Assembly (NCBI GenBank): GCA_026129405.1
Contig: JAHCID010000002.1
Span: 588,333-652,332 of the forward strand
Length of the DNA: 64,000 bases
DNA from: a bacterium
Lineage (GTDB): Bacteria; Desulfobacterota; Binatia; DP-6
Direction of reading: 5' to 3'
Shown here in pieces: positions 52,815-60,869 of the stretch. Position 1 is the stretch's first letter; every line of letters starts with the position of its first letter. A program made the position numbers and the translations under genes. Below the pieces are notes generated by a model. It searched no databases. It saw only the letters and a list, made by a program, of their open reading frames with translations, and had not been told where the DNA came from.

Positions 52815-55258
52815 GCCGACCAGACGGGGCATCTCAGGGCAACACCCCTTCGCCTATTGTGAAGCCTACTAGTGAACCTTCCTTTGCAGACACATTTACT
52901 GCGCTGACCGGGGGGCGGCGACCCTATGCGTACCAGGAGCGCGTTGATCGGCACCTGCAGTCTGCACACGACTTACTGCTCACGGCCCCTACGGGTTCAG
53001 GCAAGACGCTCGCGACGGTCGCCCCGTTTTTCCATGCTCGGCGCGTCGGCCGTCCGATCGCCGACCGCATCCTTTACGCGTTGCCCTTGCGAACGCTGGC
53101 CCGGAAGCTCGCGGTCGACCTGCGACCGGTCGTCGAGCGGGTCGACCCCTCGGTTCGGGTCACGGTGCAAACGGGTGACCAGCCCGAAGATGACCTTCTG
53201 CAAGGTGACATCGTATTCACGACGATTGACCAGCTGCTGTCAGCGTATCTGCACGTGCCTCTCTCGCTCCCGCGCAAGCTCGACAACATCAACGCAGGGG
53301 GCCTCGTTGGGGCCCTTGTGGTGTTCGACGAGGTGCACTTGCTCGAGCCGGCGCGCGCCCTGGGCACCGCCGTCCATCTCATGGAGAATCTCCGAGGCCT
53401 CGCGCAGTTCGTGCTCGCGACAGCGACGTTGACCACCGCGGCCCGCGAGCTTCTCTGTTCACGCCGTTGCCTCTACGAAGATGGACCGCAACGAGCCGAA
53501 TTCTGCGAGATGCCCGCGTTGCGGTCGCGTGAGCGAACCTGGACCACCTGCGACGGGCCGCTCGACGCTACAGAGGTGCTGGCGGCTCACCGTGGTGGTC
53601 GTACGCTCGTGGTAGCGAATACAGTTCGACGGGCGCAGGACATCGGCCGTGCACTGCTCGCCAGTAAGCCGCGAGGTTGCCAGGTGATTGTGCTCCACGG
53701 ACGGTTCTACACGGACGACCGCAAGCGTGCCGAAGATCGCGTCGCCGAGATCATGGGCCCGGATGCGCCCCCCTGTGATGCGATTGTCGTCACGACGCAG
53801 GTGATCGAGGCAGGCATGGACATCTCCTGCGAGCTCTTGATGACGGAGGTTGCGCCCGCGAACGCGATTGTACAGCGAGCTGGTCGCTGTGCACGTTACG
53901 CACCCCCACGAAGCCTTGGCCAGGTGTACGTCTACAACACTCTCGGCAAGGACGGCCGCCGTGCGTTGGGCCCGTACAAGGGACTCAAGGGCGTCATCGA
54001 GGATACGTGGCAGGCGCTGCCGACGCGTCCAACGGTGCTCGACGTGGCGGGCGAGTGTACGCTCCTCGAAGCCGGCCTCGGACGCTCAGAGATGGCCAAG
54101 TTGGAGACTGAAGTGTTCGGACAGTTGGGCGCACGGACCCGCGCCGAACGGATTCGCAGCGTATGGTCGCGCGGGGACCTTGCAGCCGTGCGCGAACTGA
54201 TTCGCGACGTGCAGGCTGTCTCAGTGTACGTGGTTGATGATGTCCGCACCGTCGAGCCTGCTCGTGGAGCCCTCGCGCTCTCGGTTCCCCTTACAACCTG
54301 GCGAGCATTCCTCCACAACATCGATCCGACCTCGATCCACGGCCTGTCTGAGTCTGAGGACGCGGGCTGCGACGCCGCGTGGAGTGCATTCGAATGGCGC
54401 CCTCTTCGCACTGCCGAGGAAGCGTGCCTGGCGTATACCGTACCCACGTCACTTGCTCGGTACACGCGCCAGCTTGGCCTTGAGCTCGGGGTGCCATCCG
54501 ATGATGCGGTGCGAGAGCCTCCGGCCGGGCGGGCTCCTAGAGGTACCCGTCCTCACTACTGGCGCGAGTCCTACCGGGACCATGTGAGGCGAGTCCTCTC
54601 CGCTGCACGTCTTTGGCTCACCAAGCAGCCGGTAGCAGTCGAGCGACTCGCTGTGCGATACGGGATGTCGGCAGTCGTCGTAGAGGCCCTCGTTCTCCTC
54701 GCGGCCGGCCTACACGACGTGGGGAAGCTCGATCGCGAAAGCCAGATGGCCGCCCACGAGTGGCAGCGCGCGCGCTCCCGGCCTGATACGCCCGGCGAGC
54801 CGCTTGCACATACCGACTATCATCCGGAACGGGATCGTCGGTGCCGATCGCCCTTCGGCCGGCATGCGGTCGAGGGCGCGCTTGCGTCGATGGATCTAGT
54901 CGGCTCCTGGCTTCTCGAGCTTGGTACCCCAGCAATACTGGTCAACGATGCCACGTGCGTGGTCGCCTCCGCCGTGGCTCGCCACCACGCGCCGCGCGCC
55001 ACGGATGCGAGACCCTTCGAACTGGTCGAAGACGCGCTCGGCCACGTGGTTGAAGCTTTTGAAGGCGTGCTGGCTGGCACGCCGCGAGAGGGCATCTGCC
55101 TCGCCAACGACGGCCGCGATGCTAGCCGCTGTCTTGTTGATCCGAACGATCCGACAGCGGCGCACCTCTGGCCGCTGTACACGTTCGTCGTGCGAGGCCT
55201 CCGGCTCGCCGATCAGGCCGGCACCGCCGCAGGAGCGCGCGAAGGAGCGAACAGGTGA
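52811..55258 (+). CDS. cas3: Cas3 helicase-nuclease with C-terminal HD domain
   Basis: 815 residues from GTG 52811. The superfamily 2 helicase comes first: LLLTAPTGSGKTLATV (Walker A, residues 58-66), LVVFDEVHLLEP (motif II, near 173), ATATLTT (motif III), TTQVIEAGMDIS (motif V) and QRAGRCARY (motif VI). The HD nuclease follows at about residues 560-760: LLAAGLHDVGKLDRESQM (HD pair), FGRHAVEGAL and VARHHAPRATDARPFEL. Most Cas3 proteins have HD first. I recall the reversed order being described for subtype I-U/I-G; the remaining genes here do not match that subtype. Cas3 unwinds and shreds target DNA recruited by Cascade. Its stop overlaps the cas8 ATG. Confidence 0.92.
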   Translation: MSRPDGASQGNTPSPIVKPTSEPSFADTFTALTGGRRPYAYQERVDRHLQSAHDLLLTAPTGSGKTLATVAPFFHARRVGRPIADRILYALPLRTLARKLAVDLRPVVERVDPSVRVTVQTGDQPEDDLLQGDIVFTTIDQLLSAYLHVPLSLPRKLDNINAGGLVGALVVFDEVHLLEPARALGTAVHLMENLRGLAQFVLATATLTTAARELLCSRRCLYEDGPQRAEFCEMPALRSRERTWTTCDGPLDATEVLAAHRGGRTLVVANTVRRAQDIGRALLASKPRGCQVIVLHGRFYTDDRKRAEDRVAEIMGPDAPPCDAIVVTTQVIEAGMDISCELLMTEVAPANAIVQRAGRCARYAPPRSLGQVYVYNTLGKDGRRALGPYKGLKGVIEDTWQALPTRPTVLDVAGECTLLEAGLGRSEMAKLETEVFGQLGARTRAERIRSVWSRGDLAAVRELIRDVQAVSVYVVDDVRTVEPARGALALSVPLTTWRAFLHNIDPTSIHGLSESEDAGCDAAWSAFEWRPLRTAEEACLAYTVPTSLARYTRQLGLELGVPSDDAVREPPAGRAPRGTRPHYWRESYRDHVRRVLSAARLWLTKQPVAVERLAVRYGMSAVVVEALVLLAAGLHDVGKLDRESQMAAHEWQRARSRPDTPGEPLAHTDYHPERDRRCRSPFGRHAVEGALASMDLVGSWLLELGTPAILVNDATCVVASAVARHHAPRATDARPFELVEDALGHVVEAFEGVLAGTPREGICLANDGRDASRCLVDPNDPTAAHLWPLYTFVVRGLRLADQAGTAAGAREGANR

Positions 55259-56985
55259 TGGCGGGGTACCTGTGGTCCAAGAGTACAGGCACGCACGCGG
55301 ACGTGCTCGTCGCTGCTGGCCTGGCACAAGTGCTCGCCTCGATCGGGCGAGGCGGTCAGCCTCGCGAGGTCGCACTCAAGGACGAAGGATCGCGCTATCG
55401 CATTGATGTTACGCCCGACCTCGAGTCAGATGCTATCGATTGCTGGGACGGTGATCCCTTCTACCCGTACATCCGCGGCGTGCTGAAGGGAGACTCTGGT
55501 GTCCCCGCTGGGGCGATCGACTACGCAGGCGAATCCAAGAAGCTCGATGCGGCGCGCAAACGCACGGGGGGCAGGGCCAAGCGGAAGCGGCCGACAGTCG
55601 CGACGGTCGAAGACACCACGCTTAGCGCGGTTACCGAGGAGCCGCACGCCGAAATCGCACTGCTGCGAATGCTCAACGGAATGCGCAAGGGGTTCTTCGG
55701 TGACCTCCACATGCACAAGGCGCTACGCGCCAACCCTCCACGGGAGGCGCTGCGCGCGCGCCTGGCCGCTTTGCGAAAGGGCGCGACGCGTTCGGCCGAT
55801 GAGCCTGCTGGGCCCCAGATCAAGCTGACGGCAAGCCAGTGGTTCACACCACTGACCGGCAAAGGTATCTGCCGCGTCAAGGCGAACGGCGTTGCGTTGG
55901 TTCAGTTCCCATCTGCCCGGCTCGACTGGTTCGAGTCATGGATGCGGTTCGTCGGCATGTACCATTGCCTGACTGGCCACGTGGTCAGCGACGACATCGT
56001 GCTCTGCGCGATCGCGCCAGGTGCAGCGGGAGGGATCCCCTTCCATACTCTCGGCACGTCCGTGCGAGGGAACCTGCGCGATCGGCGAGTAGGCGGTGGC
56101 AACCTCGAAGTGCGGGTCATCCTCGAAACGACCCGAGCACTTGTACGCCACAGCGCCGAGTACGCGGAGGGACCAAACCCGTTCCGGTTCGGTCGGCGAA
56201 GGCCCTCCGACGTGATCTCGGGGCTCCACGTGACCACGTACAAAAAGATGGGTACGGCCTCGGCGGTGATGAACGTCGCCTTCCTGGGCCTACCGGGCTG
56301 GATGGCGATTGAGACGCGAGCGGACGCGGTCGCCTGCGACGACGTGATCGAAGATATCGATATCTTCCAGCGGCAGCTCGTGAACGACAAGGGGAAAGTG
56401 ATCGACGCCGACACGCTGCGCGCTCTCCGTGAGATGCTGGCGACTGGCACGCTCGAGGCGACGCTCACTTTCCTGGCACGGATGGCTGTTGCGGTAACGG
56501 CGCGCCTCACGGCGGGGGCGTACGCGCAGTTTCTTTCGACCGCCACGGTCCGGAGGATACTCATGGCACAGGACGAGCTCGTGAAGCGCATCATCGACGA
56601 CGCGGGGTTCCAGGCGGTCGCGACCGCGATGCGTCGCGCCACCATTCATGCGATGCTCGACGAGGACTCAGCGCTCGAGCCGTTCTACGGCCTGGCCCAG
56701 ACCTGGAAGCAGCACGCCTCGGACAAGCCGGTTCTCGCAAGCCTGCTCGGCGAATTTGTGCAGCGGTTCAACACCGCCGTCGCGCGCAAGGTCGAGGACT
56801 CTCGAAAGAAGGGGGGCGAGCGCCCGCGCATCAAGCTCGTCACCGAGGACGAGCTTGCGAGTGTGCTCCAGCTCATGGAGGAGCCAGGCTCGTCCAGTTC
56901 CCTCGTGGCGCACTTGCTTCTCGGATTCGGCTACGCGCAGACCAAGAGAGACGATAGCAGCCCGCTGGCTGGGAAGGGGGAATGA
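55258..56985 (+). CDS. cas8: Cas8-type large subunit of the CRISPR effector complex
   Basis: 575 residues from ATG 55258, inside TGATG with the cas3 stop. It opens MAGYLWSKSTGTHADVLVAAGLAQVLASIG, in the way several Cas8a/Cas8b proteins do, but no close subtype can be named by eye. A Lys/Arg-rich segment (about 104-116) is followed by a mixed region with LTASQWFTPLTGKGICR and LDWFESWMRFVGMYH. The C-terminal third (from about 400) is helical and resembles a small-subunit domain. Position between cas3 and cas7 and the size support the large-subunit (PAM-recognition) role. An in-frame ATG at 56563 behind GGAGG may yield a separate Cas11-like product. Confidence 0.78.
   Translation: MAGYLWSKSTGTHADVLVAAGLAQVLASIGRGGQPREVALKDEGSRYRIDVTPDLESDAIDCWDGDPFYPYIRGVLKGDSGVPAGAIDYAGESKKLDAARKRTGGRAKRKRPTVATVEDTTLSAVTEEPHAEIALLRMLNGMRKGFFGDLHMHKALRANPPREALRARLAALRKGATRSADEPAGPQIKLTASQWFTPLTGKGICRVKANGVALVQFPSARLDWFESWMRFVGMYHCLTGHVVSDDIVLCAIAPGAAGGIPFHTLGTSVRGNLRDRRVGGGNLEVRVILETTRALVRHSAEYAEGPNPFRFGRRRPSDVISGLHVTTYKKMGTASAVMNVAFLGLPGWMAIETRADAVACDDVIEDIDIFQRQLVNDKGKVIDADTLRALREMLATGTLEATLTFLARMAVAVTARLTAGAYAQFLSTATVRRILMAQDELVKRIIDDAGFQAVATAMRRATIHAMLDEDSALEPFYGLAQTWKQHASDKPVLASLLGEFVQRFNTAVARKVEDSRKKGGERPRIKLVTEDELASVLQLMEEPGSSSSLVAHLLLGFGYAQTKRDDSSPLAGKGE
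56552..56556 (+). promoter_or_regulatory. Internal Shine-Dalgarno site in cas8
   Basis: GGAGG six bases before the in-frame ATG at 56563. It is as strong as the sites in front of the window's independent genes (for example ahpD) and stronger than those of most coupled cas genes. It decides the proposed internal start. Confidence 0.5.
56563..56985 (+). CDS. Candidate internally translated small subunit (Cas11-like) within cas8
   Basis: ATG 56563 is in the cas8 frame (Met436) and starts a 140-residue C-terminal fragment: MAQDELVKRIIDDAGFQAV, then ATIHAMLDEDSALEPFYGL and LASLLGEFVQRFNTAVARK. The fragment is helical and of the size of Cas11 small subunits. GGAGG (56552-56556) stands six bases before the ATG, an ideal spacing, although codons CGG AGG are constrained by the reading frame. 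No separate small-subunit gene exists in the locus. Internal translation of Cas11 from the large-subunit gene is established for subtypes I-B, I-C and I-D. Here it is an inference from sequence only. Confidence 0.55.
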   Translation: MAQDELVKRIIDDAGFQAVATAMRRATIHAMLDEDSALEPFYGLAQTWKQHASDKPVLASLLGEFVQRFNTAVARKVEDSRKKGGERPRIKLVTEDELASVLQLMEEPGSSSSLVAHLLLGFGYAQTKRDDSSPLAGKGE

Positions 56986-56986
56986 G

Positions 56987-57994
56987 ATGGTGCGTTCGGT
57001 CAGCATCAGTGGCGTTCTCACACTTGACCTCCACTCGCTCAGCAACGAGGGCACGGAGGGCAACCGGCAGCTCACTCGACAGGTACAGGTCGCCCTCGAA
57101 GACGGGTCGTTCCACACAGTGAACGCTATCAGCGGCGACATGCTCAAGCATGCGCAGTGTGAGTACTTCCGAGAGGTCGCGGACGAGGCGAATCTGCCAC
57201 TATGCCACCCGGCGCGTCGCAGCGATGCGAACCGTATCAATGCCGATGAGAGCTTCCGCGATTGGCTCGTCGAGAAGACCGGAAAGAAGGCACGTGAGCT
57301 CGAGCAGAAGTGGTCCATTTCGTCGAAGGGAAACGGCAAATTTGCTCGACCGGCCAGTGAGGTTCTCGGGGAAATCATGAAGCGCTGTGCACTCACCGAT
57401 GTCGAGGGCACACTGCTCGTCCAGTACGGTTACTCCGTCCCACGCAAGTCGTGCGTGGAGTTCGGCTGGGTCGTCGGCAGGCCAGGGCACACTCGGACCG
57501 ACTCGTACGTGCACGTCAAGTACGATCCGGAGTTCAGGGGCGCGAGCGCAGGAGAGGAGTCTGGGCTCGGTCAGGCGCTCTTCTATCGCCCAGCGAGCAG
57601 TGGGCAGTACGCCGCAGTCGTTCACCTTGAGCTCGATCGCGTTGGTCGCAACGACGTTACGTTCGAATACGCTGTAGCAGAGGATGACCGACGCCAGCGC
57701 ATCAAGGCTCTGCTCCAGAGCGTTACGTACACGTTTGTACGGCCACGGGGGGCCCACCGGAACACGCAGCTGCCGCACGTGCTCGGCTTCCAGGGAATCA
57801 TCGCGACGAGCAGTGGAGCGCCACCGGCACCGTCGGCGAGCGCGTTGGTAGACTCGTACCGGGAGCGTGTCGAGGCAACGACCAAAGAGCTCAACACGTT
57901 GGGTCGGAATGAGGTCGTGAAGTCGAAGCGATTCGATACGATGGATGCCTTCGTGAGCGAGATGCATCGAATCACAGCCAGTCTCGGAGCCTGA
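56987..57994 (+). CDS. cas7: Cas7 backbone subunit (DevR/Csa2-like)
   Basis: 335 residues from ATG 56987, one base after the cas8 stop. The opening SVSISGVLTLDLHSLSNEGTEGN and AISGDMLKHAQCEYF fit the DevR/Cas7 RAMP family, in which repeated Cas7 subunits coat the crRNA. GYSVPRKSCVEFGWVVG, then QALFYRPASSGQYAAVVHLELDRVG and TYTFVRPRGAHRNTQLPHVLGFQGII are also family-like. The last block resembles the conserved Gly-rich end seen in subtype I-A/I-B Cas7. The order cas8-cas7-cas5 is usual for type I effectors. Confidence 0.88.
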   Translation: MVRSVSISGVLTLDLHSLSNEGTEGNRQLTRQVQVALEDGSFHTVNAISGDMLKHAQCEYFREVADEANLPLCHPARRSDANRINADESFRDWLVEKTGKKARELEQKWSISSKGNGKFARPASEVLGEIMKRCALTDVEGTLLVQYGYSVPRKSCVEFGWVVGRPGHTRTDSYVHVKYDPEFRGASAGEESGLGQALFYRPASSGQYAAVVHLELDRVGRNDVTFEYAVAEDDRRQRIKALLQSVTYTFVRPRGAHRNTQLPHVLGFQGIIATSSGAPPAPSASALVDSYRERVEATTKELNTLGRNEVVKSKRFDTMDAFVSEMHRITASLGA

Positions 57995-57995
57995 C

Positions 57996-58757
57996 GTGGG
58001 CTTGTCGGCTCCAGATCGATGGTGGGTTGGCCGCCTGGAACCAGCGGCGCTCTTCTCGCTCCGGTCGAGCGCCTCCACGAGCGCGGGAGGCAAGACGATG
58101 CTGGTGCCAACCCCGTACGCTGTGAAGTGCGCGCTGATCGATGCCGCCTATCGTACCGAAGGTGAGAGCGCCGGTCGCGGATTGTTCGCTCTGCTCAAGG
58201 AGGCGGCGACGGCGATACTCCCGCCCCCGTTCTTGGCGGTCACGAACACGTTCATGAGAGCGCAGCGCCGCGTTCGGGAGTATGGAGCAGACGACGATGC
58301 GGCAGCGGACGACGAGGTACCCCCGGAAGGTGGCCCATTCGGTTCAACGCTAATCTACCGCGAGGTGTGCAGCTTTGGTGGCCCGTTCGAGATTGGACTC
58401 GGCTTTCGCGGCCATGCCCCGCCGGCTGTCCGCGACGTACTCTGGGCCATCAACTACCTGGGCAGGCGAGGCGGTTTCGTACAGGTGACGTCCGTCGAGC
58501 ACCGAACCGAGCCGCATCCGATTTCCGTTATCGTCGACCCGAAAGGATGGAAGCCAAGCGTGCTGGTAGCAGGCGACCTGGTGGCGCCACTTGACGACCT
58601 CGGCCCTGGGGCGACCGTCGACCGGATAGCCCCGTTTTCGGAAGAGCAAGCCCGCTGGAACCGAGATCGTATTGTTCACTTCCGCGTTCTACCGCTCAGG
58701 CACGAGCGATCGTCTCATCACTTCTCACTCTACCGGCGCGTCGGCGATAAGACATAG
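57996..58757 (+). CDS. cas5: Cas5-like RAMP subunit
   Basis: 253 residues from GTG 57996, one base after the cas7 stop. A RAMP-like fold is suggested by LFSLRSSASTSAGGKTMLVPTPYAVKCALIDAAYR, the counterpart of the PSPTALKGALLAAA segment of Cas5. STLIYREVCSFGGPFEIGLGFRG, then VLWAINYLGRRGGFVQVTSVEH (G-rich loop) support the assignment. Cas5 binds the crRNA 5' handle and contacts Cas8. Identification rests on motif resemblance plus position after cas7. The subtype looks I-A- or I-B-like, but it is divergent. Confidence 0.75.
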   Translation: MGLSAPDRWWVGRLEPAALFSLRSSASTSAGGKTMLVPTPYAVKCALIDAAYRTEGESAGRGLFALLKEAATAILPPPFLAVTNTFMRAQRRVREYGADDDAAADDEVPPEGGPFGSTLIYREVCSFGGPFEIGLGFRGHAPPAVRDVLWAINYLGRRGGFVQVTSVEHRTEPHPISVIVDPKGWKPSVLVAGDLVAPLDDLGPGATVDRIAPFSEEQARWNRDRIVHFRVLPLRHERSSHHFSLYRRVGDKT

Positions 58758-58969
58758 CCGAGCACTGCGAGCCCACCGCCGAACTCACTCAGTTGCCGCT
58801 GACGGCCGACAGGCGGTCGCAATAAGATCCCCTCGGTTCCGTACACACGTAGCGGCCTCGACTCTGAGCCTGAGGGATGACGCCTGATGGCGACGACGAC
58901 CGACCGTCGGACGATAAAACCGAGGAAACGCGGGTCGCCGGGTGGTGTTCGACCGTTCGACCCGAGCGA
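58758..58969. other. Intergenic region between cas5 and the IS element
   Basis: 212 bases with no credible gene, CRISPR repeat or RNA feature seen. It ends with CGACCGTTCGACC-type short repeats just before the IS630 insertion. It marks the end of the effector operon; cas1 would normally follow here or after an array. Confidence 0.5.
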
Positions 58970-60049
58970 CTAGTGCACCGCCGTCGACATGCGCTCAAGC
59001 ATGCGGCGGTAGGAGCGGATGATGGCCTGGGCCGGTTTCGTCCAGACGAACGGCGTCGGGTTCTTTTTCCACCCGTGCAGGAACGCGGTGAGGTGGGCGC
59101 GCAGCGCCTTCTTCGAGGGACAATTGCTCTGGCTCAGGCATTGTTTTCCGAGAATCCCGAAGAAGCCTGCGACCTGATTGAGCCACGACGCGCGCGTCGG
59201 CGTGTAGTGGAAGTGGACGTGTGGGTTCGCGGCGAGCCAGGCGCGGATGTCCGGGGTGCTGTGCGTCGCGGAGTTGTCGAGGATGACGTGCAACTCGCGG
59301 CCGGGATACGTGCGCACCACTTGGCGCATGAAGGCGAGGAAGTCAGCGGCCGGGTGGCGATCGGTGAGCCGATGCGTCACGGCGCCCGTGGCGATCTCGA
59401 GGGCGGCGTACAGGTCGATGACCCCGTGCCGCTTGTAGTCGTGCGTATGCCGCGCGGCCCGGCCAGCGCGCAGGGGCAACGGCGGCTGCGTGCGCTCCAG
59501 CGCCTGAATCGACGTCTTCTCGTCGACACTCAGCACCACCGCGTGCTCTGGGGGATGGAGGTAGAGGCCGACGATGTCGCGCACCTTCGTCACGAACGCG
59601 GGATCGCGGCTCACCTTGTACGTGCGCACCAGGTGGGGCTTCAGCCCATTGCGGCGCAGGAGATCGGAGACGCAGCCGCTGGTGAGCCCCACCTGTCGCG
59701 CGAGCAGGCGCGTGGTCCAGCGACTGCGGCCCGCGGGCGGCGGCGACATCGCGAGTTCGACGAGGCGCTCCGCGGTCGCCGCCGGGACCGCGTGGTCCGT
59801 GCGCCCGGCCTTCGGCCGCGTCACCAGCCCGGCCACGCCATGCTCGACGAACCGCCGCCGGATCCGCGAAACCGCTTCCGCGGACACGTGGAGTCGCGCG
59901 GCGACGTCCGCCCCGCTCACGCCGTCCGCGGTCCAGAGAATCACCTGCGCCCGCCGCACTTCCTGCGCCGGTGCCGTGGCCGCTGCCACGATCGCCGTCA
60001 ACGCGCGGCGCTGCTGCGCCGACACCCGCACCACCATCCCGCGTCCCAT
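58970..60049 (-). CDS. IS630-family DDE transposase
   Basis: 359 residues. The N-terminal helix-turn-helix (VSGADVAARLHVSAEAVSRIRRRFVEHGVAGL) is followed by a second DNA-binding region (RWTTRLLARQVGLTSGCVSDLLRRNGLKPH). The catalytic domain has the DDE pattern: VVLSVDEKTSIQALER (first Asp), LHVILDNSATHSTPDIRAWL (second Asp) and TRASWLNQVAGFFGIL (third position, with the usual S/A-W-L-N-x-V/I-E block reading Q-V here). The stop codon TAG is formed from the flanking TA target duplicate, so the reading frame ends exactly at the element border. It appears intact. The third acidic residue is not obvious in that block and should be checked. Confidence 0.93.
   Translation of the reverse strand: MGRGMVVRVSAQQRRALTAIVAAATAPAQEVRRAQVILWTADGVSGADVAARLHVSAEAVSRIRRRFVEHGVAGLVTRPKAGRTDHAVPAATAERLVELAMSPPPAGRSRWTTRLLARQVGLTSGCVSDLLRRNGLKPHLVRTYKVSRDPAFVTKVRDIVGLYLHPPEHAVVLSVDEKTSIQALERTQPPLPLRAGRAARHTHDYKRHGVIDLYAALEIATGAVTHRLTDRHPAADFLAFMRQVVRTYPGRELHVILDNSATHSTPDIRAWLAANPHVHFHYTPTRASWLNQVAGFFGILGKQCLSQSNCPSKKALRAHLTAFLHGWKKNPTPFVWTKPAQAIIRSYRRMLERMSTAVH
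58973..58988 (+). repeat. Left terminal inverted repeat of IS630 element
   Basis: GTGCACCGCCGTCGAC, paired with the copy at 60086-60101 and preceded by the TA target duplicate. It overlaps the last codons of the transposase. Confidence 0.9.
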
Positions 60050-60085
60050 GCCACGATGGACGGGCGCACGTCATATTGATTCAAC

Positions 60086-60101
60086 GTCAACGGCGGTGCA
60101 C
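60086..60101 (-). repeat. Right terminal inverted repeat of IS630 element
   Basis: On the minus strand it reads GTGCACCGCCGTTGAC, with one mismatch to the left end. It is followed by the TA target duplicate at 60102-60103. The transposase promoter should lie between here and 60049. Confidence 0.9.
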
Positions 60102-60451
60102 TAGTATCGAACGTTCGGCCGAGCCTTCGCACCCCGCCCTTGAGCCAGCGCTGCTCTCGCCCCGAGCCCGTCTCTCACAAGCCCGATCCTCAGCCGACAC
60201 CCCAGTGCCGCCGATGCCTTCGCCAGTGTCGCCAGCGTCACGCTCGTGTCGGCAGGGTCCAGCAGCCGATCCACGACGGTCCGGCTCGTCCGCATCCGGC
60301 TCGCGAGGGCAGACTTCGTCATCCGAAGCCCGCGCATCCGTTTGTCGACGGCCAGCGCCAGCTCCTTCTTCTGTGCTCGAAGGTTCACTTCCTCGAGGTC
60401 GCCGGTCTGCTCGAGCAGCGAGTCCAAGGTCGATCCAATACGAGTCGTCAT
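60101..60451 (-). CDS. HigA-like XRE-family antitoxin
   Basis: 116 residues. A helix-turn-helix is visible: RMRGLRMTKSALASRMRTSRTVVDRLLDPADTSVTLATLAKASAALG. The N-terminal part (LEEVNLRAQKKELALAVDKR) is typical of antitoxins paired with Gp49/HigB toxins. It overlaps the toxin gene by four bases (ATGA at 60448-60451), giving toxin-first order. The stop TAG at 60101-60103 includes the IS630 target TA; the same stop would exist without the insertion, so the protein is intact. It would neutralise the toxin and repress the operon. Confidence 0.88.
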   Translation of the reverse strand: MTTRIGSTLDSLLEQTGDLEEVNLRAQKKELALAVDKRMRGLRMTKSALASRMRTSRTVVDRLLDPADTSVTLATLAKASAALGCRLRIGLVRDGLGARAALAQGRGAKARPNVRY

Positions 60452-60801
60452 TCCGAACGCTCCACTTCGTGCTGGCGCCTACGGGCCAACGCGAGATCAC
60501 CCGCCGGGACCGCCACCGTCTTCTTCTTGAACCCGTGCAGAAGCACCATCGTGTCCTGCCGCACGCAGAACAGGACGCGATAGATGTCGCCGCGAAGGCT
60601 CGACCTGACCTCGTAGAGACCTCGTCCGAAAGTACCGACCAACGGCCGCCCGACGGGCCATCGCCACTGCGCACGTCTGATGTCCGCGCCGATCTCTTGG
60701 CGCTCGTCGGAGGAGAGGTCCAGCAGCCATCTGCGCACGGGTTCGTGACCGCTCGGCATGCGATAGAAGCGACATTCCAGCTTCGGGAGCAGCCCGGCCA
60801 T
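60448..60801 (-). CDS. HigB/Gp49-like RelE-superfamily toxin
   Basis: 117 residues from ATG 60801 (GTG 60807 would add two), with AGGGAG upstream. The Gp49-like toxin pattern is clear: LECRFYRMPSGHEPVRRWLLDLSSDERQEIGADIRRAQW, VGTFGRGLYEVRSSLRGDIYRVLFCVRQDTMVLLHGFKKKTVAVPAGDLALARRRQ. The GLYEVR and HGFKKK blocks are the active-site edge of RelE-type mRNA endonucleases. With the downstream XRE gene it forms a complete type II toxin-antitoxin operon on the strand opposite to the cas genes. Confidence 0.9.
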   Translation of the reverse strand: MAGLLPKLECRFYRMPSGHEPVRRWLLDLSSDERQEIGADIRRAQWRWPVGRPLVGTFGRGLYEVRSSLRGDIYRVLFCVRQDTMVLLHGFKKKTVAVPAGDLALARRRQHEVERSE

Positions 60802-60869
60802 GGGCACTCCCTACCGCTCGACCTTGTGCACCGTTTTCGGTGCACCCGCAACCGTCGGGGCATCCCGCA

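Larger units (their letters stand above)
58971..60103 (-). mobile_element. IS630-family insertion sequence
   Basis: Terminal inverted repeats GTGCACCGCCGTCGAC (58973-58988) and, inverted, GTGCACCGCCGTTGAC (60086-60101) match at 15 of 16 positions. Each end is flanked by TA (58971-58972 and 60102-60103), the target dinucleotide duplicated by IS630/Tc1-type elements. The element holds one intact transposase on the minus strand. Intact ends and frame suggest a recent insertion. It sits between cas5 and a toxin-antitoxin pair, so it helped separate the effector and adaptation genes. Confidence 0.92.

Noticed and set aside
58758..58969. A second CRISPR array between cas5 and the IS element
   Set aside because: No copy of the GTTGCCGAGTCA / ACTGAAAC repeat ends and no spaced direct repeats are present.
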